NCBI RefSeq assembly: GCF_000717025.1
Contig: NZ_JNXG01000002.1
Span: 1,255,438-1,319,437, forward strand
Direction: 5' to 3'
DNA length: 64,000 nt
Source: Streptomyces atroolivaceus
GTDB taxonomy: Bacteria; Actinomycetota; Actinomycetes; Streptomycetales; Streptomycetaceae
This document shows positions 59,818 through 64,000 of the stretch, piece after piece. The position numbers and the translations under genes are program-made. The notes beneath the pieces are model-generated. The model searched no databases. It worked only from the letters and a program-made list of their open reading frames with translations, and was not told the DNA's origin. Position 1 is the first letter of the stretch; each line of letters opens with the position of its first letter.

Positions 59818-61044
59818 TCAGGAACCCACGCTCACCGTGAAGCGGCGGGGGTTGCCGTCGTGGGCAGCCCCCGACACGTCCGGCTCACCGTCCGGGCGTA
59901 CGTCGTCGTAGGGGAACGCGTAGCCGATGGGTGAATTCGCGTGGACGACGCGCGACCAGTGGTTCGTCACGGCTCCCTTGTAGTAGTCCGCCACCGTGGT
60001 GCCGTTGGGCTGCTGCGGGTGGCTGAGCATGATCGAGCGGTTGAAGCCCGCCGCGATCCTGGCCAGCAGCGCCTTCTTGTCGTCGGAGTCACCGGGATTG
60101 TTCGTGAAGGGGCCGTGGTTGCAGGTGAAGATGTCCTTCGACGTCGGCTTGACGAACGTGTGGCCGCCCTCGAAGGTCAGCGTGTCCCCGCTGACGCGGC
60201 CCGCCAGGGTGCCCCGGCCGCCCTGCAGGTCGATCCGCAGGTCGGTGGAGCGGTACTTCTCCCAGACCTCGTCGATCTGCGCGGTGAACAGGTCCCTGAA
60301 CGGCATCTCGTTCGGCCGGTCGAAGAACGGCGCCATCAGATTCTGCGGGGAGACGACCCGCAGGACCTGCCCGTCCGGGCCGCGGGTGACCAGCTTGTCC
60401 CAGGGCTGCCCGTCCGAGGCCGCCTGGGCGATGAGGTCGTCGGCGATGCGCTGGACCGCGCCGTCGGGGAGCGGGGCCACCGTGTGCGTGGAGTCGCCCT
60501 CCAGGGTGAGTCCGATCGGCAGCGCAGTCACCAGGTCGACGTAGCTGATGTTCGCGTACAGCTGCTGCGGGTTGAAGGTGAACTCGCAGAAGGACCAGGT
60601 CCTGCCGTAGTTCGGGTCGGTGGGGGTCGCGAAGGCGGGCTCCACCAGGGACGGCCCCGGGTTGAGGTAGAAGTCCAGCTTGTCGTCGCGGACGAAGTAG
60701 ACCCGCGCCCCGTACATCTGCGGCAGCGTCAGGACGACGGGCCCGGCGCCCGCGGCCTTCAGCGGGATGGCGCAGTCCACCGGCAGCGGGGTCTGCGGGG
60801 CGCCGGGGGAGTCGGGGCGGTAGACGCTGCCGTCGGGGCGCAGGAGCACCCAGCGGTCCGTGCCCTGCTCGTGGCCTGTGACGTAGGCGTGCACGGTGCC
60901 GGGCAGCGAGCGGTTCTCCAGGGCCAGTTCACACGTCGCGGGTGCCGCCGACGTACGCGGGCTCAGGGCGCTGCCCCAGAGCGGATAGGTGAGGGCGGTC
61001 GCGGAGGCGGCGGCGCCCGTCAGGAACATTCTGCGCGAAATCAC
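59818..61044 (-). CDS. Secreted family GH64 endo-beta-1,3-glucanase
   Basis: The 408-residue protein begins with a Tat-like signal (SRRMFLTGAAASATALTYPL). The remainder matches GH64 laminaripentaose-producing glucanases: CELALENRSLPGTVHAYVTG, the block LPQMYGARVYFVRDDKLDFY and the catalytic region with Glu154 (SFCEFTF) and Asp170 (ISYVDLV). No extra carbohydrate-binding module is present. It should cleave beta-1,3-glucan (laminarin, curdlan, fungal wall) to short oligosaccharides that the 10.5-16.3 kb transporter could import. The GTG at 61044 has GGAG seven bases upstream. A LacI-type palindrome lies 130 bases upstream. Confidence 0.92.
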   Translation of the reverse strand: MISRRMFLTGAAASATALTYPLWGSALSPRTSAAPATCELALENRSLPGTVHAYVTGHEQGTDRWVLLRPDGSVYRPDSPGAPQTPLPVDCAIPLKAAGAGPVVLTLPQMYGARVYFVRDDKLDFYLNPGPSLVEPAFATPTDPNYGRTWSFCEFTFNPQQLYANISYVDLVTALPIGLTLEGDSTHTVAPLPDGAVQRIADDLIAQAASDGQPWDKLVTRGPDGQVLRVVSPQNLMAPFFDRPNEMPFRDLFTAQIDEVWEKYRSTDLRIDLQGGRGTLAGRVSGDTLTFEGGHTFVKPTSKDIFTCNHGPFTNNPGDSDDKKALLARIAAGFNRSIMLSHPQQPNGTTVADYYKGAVTNHWSRVVHANSPIGYAFPYDDVRPDGEPDVSGAAHDGNPRRFTVSVGS

Positions 61045-61134
61045 GAAGGAACTCCCGAAGTGTGGGGGGCGCAGACGGGGGACAGGGGGTGGTGCGGGGA
61101 GGTGGAGCGTGGGGGGCCGTCTGCGGTGCGCACC

Positions 61135-61163
61135 ACTCTCGCTACGCCCCCGGGGAGCGTCAA
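61135..61163 (-). promoter_or_regulatory. Candidate promoter of the GH64 gene
   Basis: Minus-strand TTGACG (61158-61163), 17-base spacer, GAGAGT (61135-61140). The -35 is good and the -10 moderate. The palindromic operator lies 10 bases upstream of the -35. Confidence 0.45.
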
Positions 61164-61173
61164 GAGTTATGAC

Positions 61174-61187
61174 TGAGAGCGCTCTCA
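61174..61187. promoter_or_regulatory. LacI-type operator TGAGAGCGCTCTCA upstream of GH64
   Basis: A perfect 14-base palindrome identical to the core of the site in the beta-glucoside operon at 10551-10564. It implies joint control by the LacI regulator encoded at 9405-10379. Placement just upstream of a candidate -35 fits repression. Confidence 0.8.
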
Positions 61188-61257
61188 AGAAGTCGCCGTT
61201 CTTCACAACTCGACGCTCCTGGAGGGGTTTTGGCCACGCCGGGTGGGTCATCGCATG

Positions 61258-61733
61258 CACGGAGTGACAGGAACTGAACGCGACGGCCGGAGAGCCCATG
61301 AGGCCGGAGGGAGCCCGGTCGGCCCTTCGGCTCGCAGGGCGGGTACCGTCCCTCTCCCATGGGGTCCGGTCCCGGGCCAGAGGCGTCGCCCCGCGCGCCA
61401 CCACGGGCGAGGGGGCGCCGTCCGGTGCGGGTCTTCACGGGCGAGGGATGCCGTCCGGTGGAGGTCTCGGCGGGGGCCGGCGGGTGCCGACCCCCCTGCC
61501 ATTGCGGTGTGTCCAGTCGCCCGGCCCGGTGCATCCGCGGCGTGGCGGCGCGGGCCGTATGTGGTCAGGGCCACATCCCCGGCTTTGTCGGAGATCTACA
61601 ACGCCGGAGCCCTGTGAGCTGGCAGATGGGTTGCATGGTGCCCGGCTTCTGTCAGGTGCCACCAGGAAACGGGGCAGGAGACTGTCCGGAGTCGACGGCA
61701 GGGTTTCCGCGGTCGGGTTCGTAGGGTCGACGT
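61258..61733. other. Gene-free region before the acyl-CoA carboxylase gene
   Basis: No supported gene in about 475 bases. It contains a direct repeat of about 31 bases (61403-61434 and 61437-61467) with the shared core GCCGTCCGGTG and shared flanks ACGGGCGAGGG and GGTCT. TAGGGT (61722-61727) lies six bases before the ATG at 61734 and could be the -10 of a leaderless transcript; a matching -35 is not obvious. Confidence 0.45.
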
Positions 61734-63317
61734 ATGACCGTTGTGGACGAAATCCCGGGCGAGCCGAGCGACACCCGTGGCCGGGTGGCCGAACTGCTGG
61801 CACTGCGCGAGCAGGCCCGGCGTGGACCGAGCGACCGGGCGACCGAGGCGCAGCACGCCAAGGGCAAGCTGACGGCGCGGGAGCGCATCGAGCTGCTGCT
61901 GGACGAGGGGTCGTTCAAGGAGGTCGAGCAGCTGCGCCGGCACCGGGCGACCGGCTTCGGCCTGGAGGCCAAGAAGCCGTACACCGACGGTGTCATCACC
62001 GGCTGGGGCACGGTGGACGGCCGGACGGTCTTCGTCTACGCGCACGACTTCCGGATCTTCGGCGGGGCGCTGGGCGAGGCTCACGCCACGAAGATCCACA
62101 AGATCATGGACATGGCCATCTCGGCCGGTGCCCCGCTGGTCTCGCTGAACGACGGCGCGGGCGCCCGCATCCAGGAGGGCGTCAGCGCGCTCGCCGGTTA
62201 CGGCGGGATCTTCCAGCGCAACACCCGCGCCTCCGGTGTCATCCCGCAGATCAGCGTGATGCTGGGCCCGTGCGCGGGCGGCGCGGCCTACAGCCCCGCC
62301 CTCACCGACTTCGTCTTCATGGTCCGCGAGACCTCGCAGATGTTCATCACCGGACCGGACGTCGTCAAGGCGGTCACCGGCGAGGAGATCACGCAGAACG
62401 GACTCGGCGGCGCCGACGTGCACGCCGAGACCTCGGGCGTCGCGCACTTCGCGTACGACGACGAGGAGACCTGCATCGCCGAGGTCCGCTACCTGATCGG
62501 GATGCTCCCGTCCAACAACCGGGAGAACCCGCCCGTCGTGCCGAGCGACGACCCCGCGGACCGGCGGGGTGAGGTCCTCCTGGACCTGGTCCCGGCCGAC
62601 GGCAACCGTCCGTACGACATGCACAAGGTCATCGAGGAGCTCGTCGACGACGGCGACTTCCTGGAGGTCCACGAGCGCTGGGCGCGGAACATCGTGTGCG
62701 CCCTGGCCCGGCTCGACGGGCAGGTCGTCGGCATCGTGGCCAACCAGCCGCAGGCGCTGGCCGGAGTCCTGGACATCGAGGCGTCCGAGAAGGCCGCGCG
62801 GTTCGTCCAGATGTGCGATGCGTTCAACATCCCCATCATCACTCTGCTGGACGTACCCGGCTTCCTGCCCGGCGTCGACCAGGAGCACGGTGGGATCATC
62901 CGGCACGGAGCAAAGCTGCTGTACGCGTACTGCAACGCCACCGTGCCGAGGATCTCGCTGATCCTGCGCAAGGCCTACGGCGGTGCCTACATCGTCATGG
63001 ACAGCCAGTCCATCGGTGCCGACCTGACCTACGCGTGGCCCACCAACGAGATCGCGGTCATGGGCGCCGAAGGCGCCGCCAACGTCATCTTCCGCCGTCA
63101 GATCGCCGACGCCGAGGACCCCGAAGCCATGCGGGCCCGCATGGTCAAGGAGTACAAGGCCGAGCTGATGCACCCCTACTACGCGGCCGAGCGCGGCCTG
63201 GTCGACGACGTCATCGACCCCGCCGAGACGCGCGAGGTACTGATCGCCTCGCTCGCGATGCTCCGCAACAAGCACGCCGACCTGCCGTCCCGCAAGCACG
63301 GCAACCCCCCGCAGTAG
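61734..63317 (+). CDS. pccB: Acyl-CoA (propionyl-CoA) carboxylase beta subunit
   Basis: The 527-residue protein is a biotin-dependent carboxyltransferase that moves carboxyl from biotin to acetyl- or propionyl-CoA. It shows the N-terminal helix block AKGKLTARERIELLLDEGSF, the acyl-CoA oxyanion site SLNDGAGARIQEG, and the second glycine pair GPCAGGAAYSPALTDF. The C-terminal half carries FLPGVDQEHGGIIRHGAKLLYAY and RKAYGGAYIVMDSQSIGADLTYAWP; the Asp in GADLTYAWP occupies the position that governs substrate choice in Streptomyces PccB/AccB. It supplies malonyl- or methylmalonyl-CoA for lipid and polyketide synthesis with a biotinylated alpha subunit encoded elsewhere. The epsilon subunit gene follows 71 bases downstream. 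Confidence 0.93.
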   Translation: MTVVDEIPGEPSDTRGRVAELLALREQARRGPSDRATEAQHAKGKLTARERIELLLDEGSFKEVEQLRRHRATGFGLEAKKPYTDGVITGWGTVDGRTVFVYAHDFRIFGGALGEAHATKIHKIMDMAISAGAPLVSLNDGAGARIQEGVSALAGYGGIFQRNTRASGVIPQISVMLGPCAGGAAYSPALTDFVFMVRETSQMFITGPDVVKAVTGEEITQNGLGGADVHAETSGVAHFAYDDEETCIAEVRYLIGMLPSNNRENPPVVPSDDPADRRGEVLLDLVPADGNRPYDMHKVIEELVDDGDFLEVHERWARNIVCALARLDGQVVGIVANQPQALAGVLDIEASEKAARFVQMCDAFNIPIITLLDVPGFLPGVDQEHGGIIRHGAKLLYAYCNATVPRISLILRKAYGGAYIVMDSQSIGADLTYAWPTNEIAVMGAEGAANVIFRRQIADAEDPEAMRARMVKEYKAELMHPYYAAERGLVDDVIDPAETREVLIASLAMLRNKHADLPSRKHGNPPQ

Positions 63318-63388
63318 TCGCGGCCCCGGCGGCGGCCCCGGCCTCCGCCCACGCTTTCGTGACCACTCGCCCAGAAGACGGAGACACC

Positions 63389-63592
63389 ATGAGCGCAACC
63401 CCCGCCGATTCGGTCCTGCGCGTGGAGAAGGGCCAGGCCGGCCCCGAGGAGCTCGCCGCCATCACCGCGGTCCTGCTCGCCCGCGCGGCCGCCCAGCCCG
63501 ACGCGCCCGCCCACCGGGGCCGCAGCACCGCCGGATGGCGCCGCCTGGAGCGCACCCCCGGCTTCCGCGCCCCGCACAGCTGGCAGGGCTGA
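63389..63592 (+). CDS. pccE: Acyl-CoA carboxylase epsilon subunit
   Basis: A 67-residue protein with the actinobacterial AccE pattern: LRVEKGQAGPEELAAITAVLLARAA at 10-34, then a basic loop and the closing GWRRLERTPGFRAPHSWQG. Epsilon subunits bind and stimulate the beta subunit and are found only in actinobacteria. It lies directly after pccB with GGAG-type sequence (ACGGAG) about seven bases before the ATG, and two terminators follow. Confidence 0.92.
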   Translation: MSATPADSVLRVEKGQAGPEELAAITAVLLARAAAQPDAPAHRGRSTAGWRRLERTPGFRAPHSWQG

Positions 63593-63602
63593 GAAGAACG
63601 GC

Positions 63603-63648
63603 CTCAGCGGCCGCTGCAGGGCCCACCGGGCCCCGCGCGGCCGCTGAG
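63603..63648 (+). terminator. Terminator after the epsilon subunit gene
   Basis: CTCAGCGGCCGC pairs with GCGGCCGCTGAG (12 bp), and an inner GGGCCC-ACC-GGGCCC hairpin forms within it. It begins 10 bases after the stop codon. Confidence 0.8.
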
Positions 63649-63690
63649 CTGTTCCCGGCCGTCCCAGGGCCCCACGTGGCCCCGTACGCA

Positions 63691-63734
63691 CGAGGGCCCC
63701 GTACTCCTTCGCTTCGCGGAGTGCGGGGCCCTCG
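63691..63734. terminator. Bidirectional terminator before the conservon GTPase gene
   Basis: CGAGGGCCCCGTACTCC pairs with GGAGTGCGGGGCCCTCG (17 bp with one T-G pair) around a ten-base loop; additional pairing of flanking CGCACGA/TCGTGCG-type sequence is partial. It ends 16 bases from the stop of the minus-strand GTPase gene. Confidence 0.8.
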
Positions 63735-63750
63735 TCGTGCGGTGCCGGGG

Positions 63751-64000
63751 TCAGCGCAGCCGGGCCATGAGGGCGTGCTCGACCAGGGTGATCAGCGCAC
63801 TCTTGGCGTCCGCGCGGTGCCGGGCGTCCGTCGTGAGGATCGGGGTGTCGGGGCCGATCTGGAGGGCCTCGCGTACCTCGTCGGGGGTGTAGGGCTGGTG
63901 TCCGTCGAAGCCGTTGAGGGCGATGACGAACGGCAGGCCGCTGTTCTCGAAGTAGTCGACCGCGGGGAAGCAGTCGGCGAGGCGGCGGGTGTCGACGAGG
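63751..64000 (-). CDS. CvnD-like conservon GTPase, 3' part (5' end outside window)
   Basis: The minus-strand frame is open to the end of the window and gives 82 residues before TGA: LVDTRRLADCFPAVDYFENS, GLPFVIALNGFDGHQPYTPD, then EVREALQIGPDTPILTTDAR and LVEHALMARLR at the C-terminus. This matches the last part of the small GTP-binding proteins of Streptomyces conservons (Cvn operons: CvnA kinase, B, C, D). The segment IALNGFDG stands at the G4 position where NKxD is usual. Such GTPases associate with a membrane-bound sensor complex resembling eukaryotic G-protein systems. Confidence 0.88.
   Translation of the reverse strand, partial: LVDTRRLADCFPAVDYFENSGLPFVIALNGFDGHQPYTPDEVREALQIGPDTPILTTDARHRADAKSALITLVEHALMARLR

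Overview
This is a high-GC actinobacterial chromosome segment. Codon usage, LacI/TetR/LuxR regulators, many GTGA/ATGA gene overlaps, a DUF397/XRE-DUF5753 pair, a fused urease gamma-beta subunit, an acyl-CoA carboxylase beta/epsilon pair and a conservon-type GTPase all point to Streptomyces. No rRNA, tRNA, CRISPR array, insertion sequence or phage replication/packaging gene was seen.

Layout. (1) 1-7.1 kb: branched-chain amino acid genes (partial ilvE; a citramalate/isopropylmalate-synthase family gene) flank a four-gene operon: urease gamma-beta fusion, divergent urease alpha, agmatine deiminase and TetR regulator. A palindrome overlaps the promoter of that operon. The citramalate synthase gene is preceded by a short leader ORF with tandem Ile codons and an intrinsic terminator, which looks like an attenuator. 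(2) 7.3-8.5 kb: a monomeric sarcosine oxidase-like flavoenzyme, then about 950 bases without a gene. (3) 9.4-20.9 kb: a LacI regulator and a beta-glucoside uptake/hydrolysis operon (Opp-type binding protein, two ATPases, two permeases, GH1 and secreted GH3). The palindrome TGAGAGCGCTCTCA near its start recurs at 61.17 kb in front of a secreted GH64 beta-1,3-glucanase, so these probably form one beta-1,3-glucan regulon. A different box, TGGGAGCGCTCCCA (CebR type), precedes a CBM2-GH5 cellulase at 53.6 kb. (4) 21-24.2 kb: membrane protein, PPOX-type flavoprotein with an iron-box-like site, and PPK2 kinase. (5) 24.2-51.8 kb: a DUF4097 lipoprotein, then a contractile injection system (CIS/eCIS) locus. 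It holds a DUF4157 putative effector with Arg/Ser repeats, two LuxR-type regulators, the DUF4255 and AAA+ proteins, a membrane protein with a peptidoglycan-binding-like domain, sheath, two tube proteins, assembly-chaperone-like small proteins, a 1293-residue Pro/Ala-rich protein with 14 VQR motifs, LysM, VgrG-like spike, gp25, two baseplate proteins, a zinc-ribbon membrane protein and an SLT-M23 peptidoglycan hydrolase. No PAAR tip or tail-fibre gene is present, which fits a CIS acting from inside the producing cell. (6) 51.9-61 kb: a GNAT remnant, GH5, SMI1/KNR4-like protein, DUF397/XRE pair, anti-sigma-type ATPase, TrxR-like/methyltransferase pair, YceI, a small secreted M15-like protein and GH64. 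(7) 61.7-64 kb: acyl-CoA carboxylase beta and epsilon, and the 3' end of a CvnD-like GTPase.

All assignments come from reading the sequence and remembered family features; no database search was run. The most unusual items are the CIS locus accessories (RS-repeat DUF4157 protein, VQR-repeat giant protein), the divergent urease without accessory genes, and the Ile-codon leader.
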